DNA of 64,000 nt from Azolla caroliniana (lineage: Eukaryota; Polypodiophyta). Position numbers and translations under genes: made by a program. The stretch lies in contig JBHGNT010000014.1 in assembly GCA_043228905.1 (NCBI GenBank), forward strand, positions 9,486,001 to 9,550,000. The letters run 5' to 3'. Positions 8,201-18,927 of the stretch are shown in pieces (the first letter of the stretch is position 1; the number at the start of each line of letters is the position of its first letter). The notes under the pieces are model-generated. The model saw only the letters and a program-made list of their open reading frames with translations, was not told where the DNA came from and did no database searches.

Positions 8201-10572
8201 TCCGCCATCCGTAGCCAGAACGGACATGGCTCCCATTCATGTATACCCAAGGCATCACACGTACGGAGGCTTATTACGTTCACTCCGGAACCTCCATCGA
8301 TTACTGTACCGGGAAGTTCGTGCCCTTTGACAATAGCTGTGATCACCGGACTACTAGTGTCCACCACCGTCGGTCCCTCCTCCGGATTCGAGAAAAGGAT
8401 TGGTGCCGGTGGAGCTATACCGTCTGTCATGACCGTTTTTAGTCCTTCTGTGAATCGCGGCACGAGCTGCAAGAGTCTTCCTAGTGGTAACGTGATCTGA
8501 CATTCTTGTAGTGCTTGCCATGTCTCGATTTCTGGGTGGCTACCGCCGGTACTCCCTATGGTCTTCGCCTTTTGCCGTTCTGCGTCCGCGACGTTTCTTT
8601 CATTGGCTTCCTTCACCCATTCCGTCGCCTGTTTTCGTATGGCCTCTTGTGTTTCCCATTCTTTGGCCATGCCTTTCGACCGTGTGGTTACTTGCTGTAA
8701 ATCCGCCACCACCATATTAACTGCTGGTCGTTTCTCGTAGCTCTTTACCGGGCACTGGTTACTGTAGTGGCCTTCCTGCCTGCAGTAGTAGCAGTACTCT
8801 TTACGGGTATTGCTGGATTCAGCATTGCTGGTAGCCGGAGTCGGTCCCGTAGCGAGTGGTGCGTTCTGTGCCGGTTGGCTCCTTGGGGTTCCATGTTCCG
8901 GGTCCCTAGGGTGACCACCTTTCTTGAAATTACGTTTCTTATTATTCTTATGTTTATTTCGGTAGTCCGGTCGTGGTGGATCGTAACATCGGCCGTAGTC
9001 CTCCTGGTGCCTTCGGTAACCAGGGGAATGGTCTCTCTCGTATTGCTCGTGTCGCCTGTTGGGCTCTCGATAACGGTCCGATCGCTCATACCGGTCGTAG
9101 TTATCACGCCGATTCCCGTACCGGCCATCATTCTCTTGCCTGTCTCCGTACCGGACATCTTGTGCCGGTGGGTACCGGTTCCCTCTTTGCCAACGATCGT
9201 CATCTTCGTCTCGGCTGCTTCTTGGCTCGATCCGTCGGACGGGTGGTGCTTGTCGATTTAACAGGTTGTACTCGCACCGGTCCGTTGTATGACTCTTGGA
9301 TTGACAGATCACACACTGAGTGCGCATGGTGCACTCTACTGCCGAGTGTCCGGCATTAAAGCAGATTGTGCATTGAATTGCCTGCCGGAACCGGAGATCT
9401 TCCTCGGTGGGTAACGCCCGTTGCAGTGTTCCCAGCGTAAGCCATGAGCTTGTCTTTTCCATTTCTCTGACCCGGTCAATGACCTGATCGATGGTGCATC
9501 CTCGAAAGTCGATCACCGTACACACCGTGCGTAACGGTTCCCGGAGTGCGTTTAAAAATATCGTCCGTAATTCCTCCTCCGGGGGTGCACGAGCAAGCTG
9601 GCTATGCATCCGTTGGAAACGGATGACGAATTGGGGAATGCTTTCCCCTGCCTCCTGCCGGATCGTATAAAACAGGCCCACCATTGTCGTCTGGTCGACC
9701 TCCTTGTGGAAAAAATGCAAGAATTTTGCTTTTAATTCTGCAAATGTTGTGATGGTCGCCGGGTCCTGCGACCGCCGCCATCGTGTCGCTGGTCCCTCCA
9801 ACGTGACTCCGAATTCCGCTATCTTCGAGCGTTCTTCTTCCTCCGGTGTCATTCGCTGGGACGTGTGATTTGCTTCCCATGTCTGCTCGAAGTCATCCAC
9901 ATGTGCTTCCGCATCCGGATCATCGCGGTACTTTGAGTATTGGAACGGCATGTCGTCGTCCAGTATGAAGCCGCGGTTTAGTGGCGTTTGGTGATATTTT
10001 TCCGGTACTTTCTCCGGTTCCACTTCCGGTTCTTTTGCCGGTCCTTTTTCGGGTTCTTTTTCCGGCTCTTCTTCCGGTACCTTTGCCGGCCCTTTCGTTG
10101 GTGTTGGTGGCTTTGCTTCTTCCACTTCCGGTGTTGGTGGGTTGACGGCTTCCGTTTGCGGTTCCGGGTAGCCCTGGTTGAGCGGTTCCGGTTCTGGAGT
10201 CGGCACGGTATCCGATCCGTCGTCTTCCGGGCCGCCGGGGGTATCGTTGCTGCTCCGGTAGTTCGTGTGCACGCTGTATCCCCCTTCGGAATCTGATTCG
10301 TAGGCTGAAAAGGCTTCTGCCTCGTTTTCTCCGCTTGCCAGCGCCTCCAGGAGTCGTTCGGTTTCCCGGAGACTACTTAGACTGCTTCCGTCGTCCTGGT
10401 TGCGAGTTTGCCGTAACCGGAGAGATTCCTCCGCGACTCTCCGGATCTCGTTGGAGAACGAACGATCCGAGCGAATTTCCTGCGCTGCTTGCTGGAAAGT
10501 CTCACGCCGTCTTTGCCGCTCGGCGATGCGTCGAGCTCGGTCTGTAACCAAGTCGTGCGTTGGTCTAGTCAT
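5245..10572 (-). CDS. gag-pol: A1 gag-pol polyprotein, 1775 codons, with in-frame deletion of the RT palm
   Basis: Single open frame. Order by residue: proline/glutamate-rich N-terminal region; retrotransposon gag about 215-345; two zinc knuckles about 400-437 (CTICFNAGHSAVEC, CVICQSKSHTTDRC) and a third about 590-605 (CYYCRQEGHYSNQC); aspartic protease near 757 (VIDGGSGVNVIS, D-G-G); RT fingers about 1024-1104 (VCVDYRKLNAATITDAFPLP). The frame then jumps from FTDGVLD straight to TAVHRTPF, losing the LDGFSGYNQI and FLDD motifs still present in A2. RNase H starts near 1142 (FVDASDIAIGSAL). The integrase has an H2C2 finger about 1364-1405 and the core D,D,E near 1434-1540 (ISDQGGHF, NGLAEST). 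No chromodomain. The ATG lies 51 nt from the LTR. Inferred: cannot reverse-transcribe on its own. Confidence 0.93.
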   Translation of the reverse strand: MTRPTHDLVTDRARRIAERQRRRETFQQAAQEIRSDRSFSNEIRRVAEESLRLRQTRNQDDGSSLSSLRETERLLEALASGENEAEAFSAYESDSEGGYSVHTNYRSSNDTPGGPEDDGSDTVPTPEPEPLNQGYPEPQTEAVNPPTPEVEEAKPPTPTKGPAKVPEEEPEKEPEKGPAKEPEVEPEKVPEKYHQTPLNRGFILDDDMPFQYSKYRDDPDAEAHVDDFEQTWEANHTSQRMTPEEEERSKIAEFGVTLEGPATRWRRSQDPATITTFAELKAKFLHFFHKEVDQTTMVGLFYTIRQEAGESIPQFVIRFQRMHSQLARAPPEEELRTIFLNALREPLRTVCTVIDFRGCTIDQVIDRVREMEKTSSWLTLGTLQRALPTEEDLRFRQAIQCTICFNAGHSAVECTMRTQCVICQSKSHTTDRCEYNLLNRQAPPVRRIEPRSSRDEDDDRWQRGNRYPPAQDVRYGDRQENDGRYGNRRDNYDRYERSDRYREPNRRHEQYERDHSPGYRRHQEDYGRCYDPPRPDYRNKHKNNKKRNFKKGGHPRDPEHGTPRSQPAQNAPLATGPTPATSNAESSNTRKEYCYYCRQEGHYSNQCPVKSYEKRPAVNMVVADLQQVTTRSKGMAKEWETQEAIRKQATEWVKEANERNVADAERQKAKTIGSTGGSHPEIETWQALQECQITLPLGRLLQLVPRFTEGLKTVMTDGIAPPAPILFSNPEEGPTVVDTSSPVITAIVKGHELPGTVIDGGSGVNVISLRTCDALGIHEWEPCPFWLRMADTSSVRPTGLIRKLEVTIGGHTFHISAVVLQLQAQGAYPLLLGRPWLKTAHIKQNWRKNMITFRRGKAKVRVPTQPRTSNGKECTPLYAECVNMLEGLADDEEAQYLEEHPKIVPLFEIDVAEAVAAYLPQRDDTEAEPDKDAIRELRQAQEALEREMAVSQRVKASQLDEVNLGSKDESKPVHIAKEMKPEDKAAMIKLLTEFRDVFAWSYEDMRGLDPQLYQHQIHLGKDAKPVAQRRYRMNPNYAAKVKEEIDKLLRVGFIRPVKKATWLSPIVVVPKKNGKIRVCVDYRKLNAATITDAFPLPFTDGVLDTAVHRTPFQWTDTEDKAYNALKVLLSQAPVVQPPDWSKEFHVFVDASDIAIGSALMQLTEPKWYRPVYYASRKLSQAEKNYSTTEREALGMIYSVTKFRHYLLGRKFSFHVDHSALLYLVSKASLTGKLARWTLLLQEFEFEIFHRPGIQHAVADYLSRLESGEPGNGVADEFPDAELFRITPETAADDTVASEDKWLTNMHQFLSTGLPPEEMNRDERKRLAVQSRNFCLLRDTLYHKGADGIWRRAVRSDKKEVILREAHCGVAGGHYAGEATARKVWQSGLWWPTTLKDAVKYAKECDLCQRMGQPTEQARMPHQPVLPLEPFQKWGLDFVGPFKPPAMRTGNRYVIVATDYCTKWVEAKALRDNTASSTAKFLYENIWCRYGCPIELISDQGGHFLGQVVESLTTFYAVVHKRSTPYYPQANGLAESTNKTLQNILRKIVNENWTDWDTKLNSALWAYRTAYKTSIRTTPFRLAFGLEAVMPVEFQVPSLRIQLRERLNEKKSEEMRLAALCELEEQRLASILHMELEQRRRKAFVDRHRKGNEKMFEIGKPVLVFQTRMGKMPGKLRFRWTGPYWLTREYNGSYQIGTLAGEVVGKWVNGFRLKPYNGPMPKNPFMQLTGTTPGTCPGSVRIDPEEKDDGEPVVNTKEDTATRKENGQGPKGLTDV

Positions 10573-10605
10573 CCATTACCGTCGTTCGCTGCGAGTAAGC
10601 AGGAA

Positions 10606-10617
10606 TCGTGGTCGCCA
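10606..10617 (-). other. A1 primer-binding site, candidate tRNA-Arg type
   Basis: On the coding strand the LTR is followed by 6 nt (10618-10623) and then TGGCGACCACGA. The complement ends TCGTGGTCGCCA, which fits a tRNA whose acceptor ends CGTGGTCG plus CCA; some eukaryotic tRNA-Arg genes end this way. It is not the initiator-Met site used by C. A2 has TGGCGACCACAA at the same place. Confidence 0.55.
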
Positions 10618-10623
10618 AAACTG

Positions 10624-11042
10624 TGTTATTCTCTTAGCCGGACAAGGCCTAACACAAGGTGTCACGGAGACACTTCACCAAAGGTGATTACGGCATAGGA
10701 TTAAGATTCAACGATTACACCGACTTACGTAGGTTACACGATTAGATTGCTTTGGTTAATTACACGCGTAAGATATAACAGTGATTACAGAACGGAAATC
10801 AAGACAGAAGTATAAACATCAGAATCTCTATTAATTATCCGCTGTCATTACAATAGGGTCCGGGCCTTTAAATAGGTTTCCGGCCCGTAGTACAAAACGG
10901 TGCCTCTCGCACCTATTCGGGATCCGTCCGGATCTGGAACGGCATACCGTTTCCAGTCCGTCCGTCCACACTATGCTCATTTACAACCATATCTAATTAA
11001 TTCCTTCACTCCGTATTTTGGACTCCTTGCCGGCCGGTAACA
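10624..11042 (-). repeat. 5' LTR of A1
   Basis: 419 bp, same as 1756-2174. Transcription should start from the TATA-like motif ctatttaaagg (complement of 10867-10877) and run toward lower coordinates. Followed on the + strand by the second TSD copy gcggg (11043-11047). Confidence 0.95.
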
Positions 11043-11047
11043 GCGGG

Positions 11048-12120
11048 ATTGCAAGGCGGAGATGCTACGATGCGGAATATCGGAAGGATTGCAAATGACA
11101 TCCTTCAATCAGGTGGCTATGGACGAGCTTCAAGGGAGTATCCACGGGATATGACAACAAAATCCGACCTGGGAGGCGTTTGAAGAAGCGTTGAAGACCA
11201 CGTTCGCTATCGAGGACCCTTCCACGACAATGCGTAGGGGATTCGAAGATTGGGTAGAGATGTCAGACAAGGGTCTGAAGGTCCTCGATGTGTTTTCGAC
11301 ATTCGAAAGTCTATTCGGGAGGTTGTCCACGAGAGATCAAGCTATCCTCGCACTAGACAAAGTGATCATGTTCTTACGAGTCGTGGATGTTCGGGGGCCT
11401 TGGAGTGCTTCTAGAAGACACGACTACTGAGTGTGGCCTCACTAATACATGGGAAAACGTGTGGGACATCGTCGTGTGATACACAAAAAGGGGGCAATGG
11501 CTTGGTAATGAAGAAAAGAGGGTTTCAGAACCGATTCCGAAACCAAGATCCTGATTGGAAAACCATCAATCATGGGCTCAGGAGACTACGACTGAGAAGG
11601 GAATCGATACAACCATGGTGGAGCAGTTGCTGAAGGAGATGGAGAATCTGAATATCGCAGTGGTGAAGAAGTCAGAAGATTGTCCCACAAGTTCCAAGTA
11701 TATGGACTGTTGGTGCATATGGTGCGATAGCACTGAACATGATCAGAAGGATTGCGATGAGCACAAAGAGGCACTACGACGGGATATTATATACTAAAAG
11801 GGAAATCATATTCATTCAATGGACTCTCGGAAGCCACTCCGGTCGAACTTCTGAAAAGCGGCATGAAGAAGGTCCTAGAGGAGGAGATAGCGGGGAAAAG
11901 AAATTATGTGACAACTGCGGGAATATGTGTGGGGGAGTCATCTGGAGCAAAGGTAACTTTTTGGCCGGAAGTACTAGAAATCTCGGGCAAAGCCGACATT
12001 GATGAAATCAAGAGCACTGCGGAAGGCATCTGGGAAGCTACAAGATGGGAGTGCCCCGCAAATAAGAATAGCAGACATGTGTTATGTCAATTGCATGAGG
12101 TGTATGTAGATGAGAAATGA
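11048..12120 (+). pseudogene. B gag, remainder after A1
   Basis: Resumes the gag frame (AEMLRCGISEGLQMTSFNQVA), then WEAFEEALKTTFAIED, GFEDWVEMSDKGLKVLDVFS and LSTRDQAILALDKVIMFLR. A zinc knuckle follows near 11710 (CIWCDSTEHDQKDC, C-X2-C-X4-H-X4-C) and then EALRRDIIY. Several stops and frame changes break it (TGA inside GSIHGI..QQNPTW, TGA after RRHDY). Homologous to G at 60176-61133. Decayed capsid/nucleocapsid protein. Confidence 0.8.
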
Positions 12121-13037
12121 CGGCACACGGATGATGCGGTCGGGCCATCAAAGACACCAGAGAGCTGGAACTCCAAAGGGAAGGGGAAAGGAAAAACAAT
12201 TCCAACATTCAAACTCTCTTCGGACATTGAACAATGGACAGACCTAAAGAAGGTGTTCAAAGAGAGAATCATTGATAGTCAGGTTGAATTTTCTCTCTGG
12301 GAATTACTCAGAATAGCGAAGAAGGAGTTCCACGATCTTCTTGTGGATCTCATAAAGACACAAACTATGAAGGAAAATGCTCCAAGGGTGAATGTGAATA
12401 CCATTCTAATGAACGACACTCAAGTGGACAATGCCCATACTAGCATTGATTGATCACGGGTCTGAGATCAATTTGATTTCCAAGGAGTTCTACCAGAAGG
12501 GGAAGTGACCTATAAACACCAATCATGGATGGAAGATTTGAGCAGCCACAAAAGTCACGGAATATCTATTTGCGGCTTGTTCGGATGTGCGAGTCAAGAT
12601 CGGAGGTGTGGAGATTGACCAAAATTTCTTCTTCAAGATGAGGTCTCACATTTCGTGATCCTCGGGCAACCCTTTATCACAGCTCTAGGGATGGAGATAA
12701 AGGTGCTCGATAGTGGAGCGGCTTGAATTCAGAGCCAAAGTGGGGGGGAAAATGTCCAATTCCTAATTGTGCCATTGAATCAAGAAAGGATCAAGAGAGA
12801 GCTCTTGTCCCAAAAAATAATGGATTTTTAAAGCAGACTGTTGCGGAGTGGGTAAGTGATAGTCCGAGAAGCCCTGATACCCCACACAGGAAGAAAGTTC
12901 TCAAAGCAAAACAAGTACGAATCAGTCTGGATGGGGCATCTACATACACGGTCGTAACCAGATTAATGAAGCAAGAATTCCGAAAGGTGCAAGATTAGTT
13001 ACGGTCTGCATCAATCATAAAAGAAGATGAAGAAATC
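12121..13037 (+). pseudogene. B gag-pol linker and aspartic protease
   Basis: 12170-12400 matches the G segment before its protease (KLSSDIEQWTDLKKVFKERI versus KLRSEIEQSIDLKRVMEERI in G). The protease active site is 12443-12472, ALIDHGSEINLIS, with D-H-G where D-S-G or D-T-G is usual; G has the same D-H-G. Then FYQKGK, a TGA, and PINTNHGWKI. The unit would cut the polyprotein. Stops and frameshifts make it inactive. Confidence 0.7.
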
Positions 13038-14800
13038 ATGGGAGTAGTTGAAGAAGTGTTCTATGGGATCACGCTACAATGGCTTGAAGAGCTTGCACAA
13101 GAGAATAGCCAGGGAGACTGGGTAGTCCCGGTGGAATCGGTCAAGATGCACGAGATCATTGTGAAAATGGGGCCAGATGCGCTCCACAAAGAAGAAGCAA
13201 TGGTATGTGCAAAATATAAGACCATGGAAAAGAAGTTGAAACCATCTGCGGGACCGCTACCCGCTAATAGCGAACAAAAGAGGAAAGAAGTCTCGCGACA
13301 TCCGACACTTCGGAAGTCCGTGGATATCAGACATGCCTTTACGAATGAGACCCGGAAGAAACTTTGGATTGGTGGAGGTGGGTTCCTCTTATAGAACGAT
13401 TTCGTGAGATGTTGGAGCAACAAGGAAAAGCATTCGCATTCACATCAAGAGAGATAGGATGTGTTGATCCGAAGATAGTAGAATTGATGGTGATCTTCTC
13501 GATTGATCATGTGTCGTGGAACCTGAAGCCGATTCCGGTTCCACGGGCAGATATTCCGAAAATCATTGACTTGCTTAAGGAGAAGGTGGCAATGAGGATT
13601 CTAGAGCCATCAAACGCTCCCTACTCAAATCGATGGTTTATGGTTCCTAAGAAGAATCGGTCACTCGAGTCATTCAAGATTTGCAACTGGTGAACAAGGT
13701 CACGATCCGGAACTCCGGAGTCGATCCGATAGTGGACGAATTTACAGAAGCGTTTGTCGGACGCACGATATACTCCATCGGAGACCTATACTCTAGGTAT
13801 GACCAATTCCAACTAGCCGTGGAGAGCTGAGATATCACTACAATGTGAACACTGATAGGATTAGTTCGGATGTGCACGCCACCACAAGAAGCGACAAACA
13901 CACATATGATGAATGCAATGATCAAGGTGCCATTCCTAGACGACACTCCGATGAAAGGATGTGCGGTGGAAGAAAAAGATGAGTCTATGGATGATCGAGG
14001 ATGCCGAAAGTTCGTAGTTGACCATATTCGCGGCTGCGAGAAATTGCTACGGAAGTTAGAAGATGTGCACCTAACACTCACCGGAGAGAAATCGGCATTC
14101 GGACAAGCAGAGATATTGGTAATTGGACATCTATTTGGGCCCTACGGCTGACGACTGCCACCAGTCAAGATCGATGCAATTCAAGCTATCAAAGAAATAT
14201 GCGAGTCACAATCCGAAGTCCGTAGATTTCTTGGTTCATGTGCATTTGATCACATATGGATTCCGCACTATGCACAGATTGCAGACCCACTCTAACACTT
14301 GTTGCGAAAGGGTAAGAAGTTCGAATGGAGGCCGAAACATACCAACGCCATGAAGAAGCTCAAGAAAACACTACGGATGGCAGAAGCACTTAAGAAGCCA
14401 AACTATGACCGACCGATTATAGTGGCGGTTGATACAAGCCCAACCGGGATTGGATGTGTCATCAACCCAGTTAACAAGGATGGTTCGTGATATCCGATCC
14501 GATTCTGAGCAAAAGTTCTCAATGAAAGGGAACGCGAATATGCACAATTTAAAAGAGAATTATGGGGAGTCGTGTTGGCGATAAAATCAGATCGAGATTA
14601 CTTGATCGGAGCCAAAGTAGTGATCGAAATGGATTGTCTTCTAATACTCGGGATAATGCAGTGTTGCACGATACCGGATATGGCCAGTCCCTTAATCCGG
14701 AGGTACAACACATCTCCGGAAAAGACAACGCGGTAGCGGATATGCTGTCAAGGGCACAGTTTGGAGATGACATAGCCGAATCTGATAATGAAGAAGTTTC
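13038..14800 (+). pseudogene. B reverse transcriptase and RNase H
   Basis: RT starts near 13490 (IDHVSWNLKPIPVPRADIPK; KVAMRILEPSNAPYSNRWF; VPKKN), breaks at a TGA (13691), resumes with LVNKVTIRNSGVDPIVDEF, and reaches the catalytic FLDD at about 13937-13950 (PFLDDTPMKG) and LTLTGEKSAFGQAEILVIGH. RNase H near 14420 reads IIVAVDTSPTGIGCVIN, then EREYAQFKRELWGVVLAIKSD. The following HISGKDNAVADMLSRAQFGDD (about 14710-14770) is the usual end of this module. At least five stops or shifts. Confidence 0.78.
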
Positions 14801-15787
14801 CGAAAACTACTGTACTTCATACCCCATATGCCGGGTGAACGTAATCCGAGAATTTCCAGAAGCCGAATACAAGGGAGAAAGCCTGATGATCGGGAAGGTG
14901 CTACAAGAAATCGAGGAATCATCAGACAATATGGAAAAGAGAACCGAGATCCGAAGTAAGAAGCGGCAAGTCCGAATGTTCTTCTTGGCTGAAAGAGCTG
15001 ATGGCATACCACTACGAGTAGTTGGAACAAAAGAGCAATGAAATCGAATAATATCCGAATTTCATGAATCCAATTGGGCTGGGAACATGGGAAACCTTTG
15101 CGAAGATCAAGCAAAAGTATTGGTGGAAGAATATGTGCAACGATGTAGCTAAATTCACAGGAAGCTGCGAGAAATGCCAAATCTACTACGGACTTCGACA
15201 ACGAGATGAAACCGGGATCAGATAGAAGAAGTACTTGGTATTAACTCAGAAAGATCTGACGAACGAAGTAGAAGGTCGGGCGCTACGGAAGAAAACATGT
15301 TCTGCAGTCTGTCAATTTCTTTCGGAAGAAGTGTTCTGTAGGTACGGGTGCGTAGGACAAGTGATTGCGGATCGGGGAGAACTTGACTCTGATAAGTTGA
15401 CACTAACCACAACCTACAATCCAGAAGCCAATGGGAAGATCGAATGAGGACATATTCCAATAGTTAAAACACTTGCAAAAGCATGTGACAAAAGGGTGAA
15501 GAATTGGCCATAGATCCTTCCGTATGCACTATGGGCAGATTGCACAACACATAGTTTTGTGACCGGTTATATGCCAACAGTATTTATGATCGGCCAAGCA
15601 CTGGTAATGCCGGCGGAAACCGCAATTGCGACATGGACAGTGCTTCCATGGAAGGAAGAGATGAGCCAGGAAGAAAGTTACTAGAGGTTCGGATACGACA
15701 ATTAGAGAGAAGACCGGAAGACAGAATGGAAGAAATACAACAACAAGAAGTGTGGTTCCAGAACAAAAGTCGATTCGACACAAAGCA
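14801..15787 (+). pseudogene. B integrase, N-terminal part, interrupted by A2
   Basis: An H2C2-type finger is recognisable near 15060-15180 (FHESNWAG.., then SCEKCQIYYG across a shift), followed by the core (VFCRYGCVGQVIADRGELDSD, EANGKIE, TGA) and CTTHSFVTGYMP. The frame reaches FDTKHH where A2 is inserted (TSD ccatc, 15788-15792). It is 30-odd bases shorter than the 1-660 copy between GELDSDK and LTL. Continues at 32512. Confidence 0.78.
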
Positions 15788-15792
15788 CCATC

Positions 15793-16211
15793 TGTTATTC
15801 TCTGACCGGACAAGGCCTAACACAAGGTGTCACGGAGACACTTCACCAAAGGGTGATTACGGCATAGGATTATGACTCAACGATTACACCGACTTAAGTA
15901 AGTTACACGATTAGAGCGCTTTTGTTAATTACACGCGTAAGATATAACAGTAATTACAGAACGGAAATCAACACAGAAGTATAAACACCATACGCTCTAT
16001 TAATTATCCGCTGCGATTACAATGGGGTCCGGGCCTTTAAATAGGTTTCCGGCCCGTAGTACAAAACGGTGCCTATCGCACCTATTCGGGATCCGTCCGG
16101 ATCTGGAACGGCATACCGTTTCCAGTCCGTCCGTCCATACTATGCTTATTTACAACCATACTTAATTAATTCCTTCACTCCGTATTTTGGACTCCTTGCC
16201 GGCCGGTAACA
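15793..16211 (-). repeat. 3' LTR of A2
   Basis: 419 bp, TGTTA..TAACA, similar to but distinct from the A1 LTR (for example tctgaccgg instead of tcttagccgg near the + strand left end). Confidence 0.94.
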
Positions 16212-16263
16212 CATGGCACGCCCGTGGGACAGTACCTTGTACGTCGAACCCTTCTCGGCCCCT

Positions 16264-18927
16264 TCATTGTTCACCCAAATTGTCCAAAATACTTTGTTCC
16301 AGAGTTTCCAATTGTTCTTCCGGTTGTGGTTGTTGCGGCTGTGCTTGCTGCTGCTGCTGTGGTTGCGGTTGGGACTGAGACTGCTCCGGCTGCTCTATAG
16401 GCGGCTGCTCCGTTTGTTTCTCTGACTCCGGCATCCCCGTTTGACTGCTTCCGGTCCGGTCTCCGTCAAGTAACGGTTCCTCATCACTGAGGTTGACCGT
16501 AACCGGTTCTCGTTCTTTCTCTTCCCGGATCCGGGACCTCTCGTAGCTTTCAAACTGGATCTGCGCCTCCAGCCTGTCGTCGTCCAGCTGAGCTACAAGT
16601 TGCCGGACTTGCCCTAGTTGGTCCTCTGCCAAGGCTTGAAAGTCTTCGGCCAGCTCATCTCTTATGCCGGTGAAGTCTTCGGAAGTCAGCATATAACAAT
16701 CATCTCCCTCCTTCCGCCGGTTCTCTACGTCGGCCCGGAGCAATTGGAGTTCCGCCGCGTTCGTGGCCCACTTGGTCCACCATTTGACGGAACCGTTGTC
16801 AATCAAGCTCTTGGTCTGGTTCAACCAGGCCCGCATGATATCCTGGACGCGACTTGCTCCCATTTGCGCTCTACTTTCCACAACTTGTCGTTCCTCCTTC
16901 AACTGCTTGATGAGATTAGCCGTATCCTCCGCCTGCTCTCTGTAGCGCGTCAGCTGCCCTTGATATGTTGTTTGCAGCCTCTGCAGTACCTCCGCCGCTC
17001 TTTCTTTTTCCGCCTGCTGTTGCCTGAGGAGCTCCGTCCGAACCTTCTCCGCCTCTTCCAACCGTCTTCTGGTTTCCGCTTGTTCATTAGCGTATGCCGT
17101 TGCGGTCCGATCAACTGCTTGCCGGAGCTCATCCGTCCGTTCCTTGTGCTCCGTTTGCAACTGTTTATACTCCCGGTGCAAGTGCTCAAATTCCTCCATT
17201 TTTTGTTTGAGCTTGCCGTTGATCTGGCGATGGTTCCGGTCCTCCTGGTCCTTTAGCTGCCGGAGTTCCTCTTTCAGGCGCTCTACTTCTGTTTCGGCGT
17301 TTCTCCGGAGCCTGTCCTTCTCTTGCAGCATTTTCTCCCTCTCCTCCTTGAGCCGGTCGTACGCTTGGTGGCCTTTTCGTAAGCTCTCCTCGGCCCGGCG
17401 TAGATTCTCAACAGTCTTTTTAAGTTCTGCCTCCACTGCCGTCTTCAACTCTCTTTCGTGGCTCCTCAACGCTTCTTGGGCAGCTAGCTCATCCTTTAAG
17501 TCCGCAAGCTCTTGGGCTTGTGCCGCATTTCTCTCCGGAACGGTTTCCGTTGCCGGGGTCTGATTGCTATGTACAGGTTGATCTGACGCTTTATTCTGTA
17601 CATTGCCCGGAGTCACCGGTGCTTGGACTTGTGTTGTCAAAGCCAATTGAGCCATTTCCCTTGTGACCCTGTCCAAGTCTTGTTCAAGGCTCCGGATTCT
17701 AGACCGGGCCGTCTCTAGATCTACGGTTGTGACGAGCAACCATTCGTGGTGCGCTCTCTCCTCCGCCTCTATGTACTCGACTGCTCCGGCGATCTGCTCG
17801 CCTACCCACCGTAGCCACATGCTACTGGTGCCTTGCTGCTGTACTGGTCAGGTCGGCTCGTTCACTGTGGAATTGTCTGGCCTGAGTGCCTGTACCTGCC
17901 GTTCTGGTTCTACTCCTTGGCCGCTGTGTGTGCTGGCTGGGCTCGCCGTCTGTTGAGTTCCGGTTCTCGCCATCTCCGGAGCCGTTGGAATGATTTCTTG
18001 TATAGAAGGCGACAAGGCCGGTTCTATACGCACCGGTTCCGGTTCCTCCCTTGCGGTTTGCTCAGGTTGAGTTGGGGGCGTTTCTTCCTTTTGCGGGTCC
18101 GAACGCTCCCCCGCTGTCCCGGCGGTCCTACTTCTTGACCGTCGTTGGAGGTGCTCTACTGGCTCCTCCGTTTCCTCTTCCTGGGTAACGGCATGTGCCG
18201 TCAAGGGTTCCGGTTCCTTCTGTCCCGGTCGCCGTATGGTTATCTTAACGGGTAGGACCGGTGACACCTCCTCCGGTTCTGGGAGCCGTTTCTTCCCTTT
18301 CGTCGCCTTCGACGCTAGCAGCTGCTGTCGTTTGGATGCGGGCTTCGAGGTGCTTCCTTCCGATAATCTTGGCCGCTTCTTTGGCTGAACGGTCTCGACC
18401 GGCAGCACAAGAAATGTTATCCACTGAGCTACGGCATGCCACAGCTTCCGGCCCTCCTTGCCGTCCTTTCCTCGTACCATGTCGATTGCCGCGCACAAAC
18501 CGTCTGCAATCAACACCGGCCAATCCACCTTGATCCCTTCATAGGTGGCTATGATCATCCTTGCCCGATTTTTTGGCATGATAGGGGGTCGGGGGTACAC
18601 GTGGCCGTACTCATGGAGCACTCGAGCTATCTCCCTGAATAGCGGATCTTCGCCGCCCTGCGTTCGATAGCCTTTGCCGGCTAGAGATTACTCACCGAAA
18701 TATCGGATGAGTTGCTCCGAGGTTGGGTTATCGATCTGAAAAATACCTCCCTCCGGAAGGCCTGTTAGCGCACGGATCGCTTCCTCGGTGATGACTTCTG
18801 TGTCGAGCTCCTTGATGACCCAGTCGGCTTCTTTGTGCGGTGGTGCCTCCATGATGGTCAGGAACCCATCCAGTCCGTGTTGCCTGAGCCATTTCCTGGC
18901 CGCTTCCGACAGCGTTTGTGGGTCCAT
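16264..18927 (-). pseudogene. A2 post-pol coiled-coil ORF with two nonsense codons
   Basis: Collinear with the A1 ORF from the ATG at 18927 (DPQTLSEAARKWLRQHG) to the same end (LDNLGEQ). All three open pieces (18927-18688, 18621-17848, 17820-16264) share one frame. The only breaks seen are a TAA near 18690 (A1 reads Y) and a TGA near 17848 (A1 reads R). The basic proline-rich middle, the coiled coil and the Q/P tail are all kept; the tail is shorter and an AQLALTTQ insert follows TREM. 887 codons versus 892. Upstream the frame is open to an ATG at 19227. Confidence 0.85.

Larger units (their letters stand above)
1756..11042 (-). mobile_element. Ty3/gypsy-type LTR retrotransposon A1, structurally complete, RT-deleted
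   Basis: It has 419-bp LTRs at both ends (TGTTA..TAACA) with no difference seen by eye, and a 5-bp target duplication gcggg at 1751-1755 and 11043-11047. The coding strand is minus: 5' LTR 10624-11042, primer site 10606-10617, gag-pol 10572-5245, extra ORF 4905-2227, 3' LTR 1756-2174. No polypurine tract abuts the 3' LTR; the nearest purine-rich stretch on the coding strand is about 40 nt away (2212-2228). Pol lacks 176 codons of the RT palm compared with A2, so A1 cannot be autonomous. It sits inside the B gag. A2 (15793-32506) is a second, older copy of the family. Confidence 0.95.
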
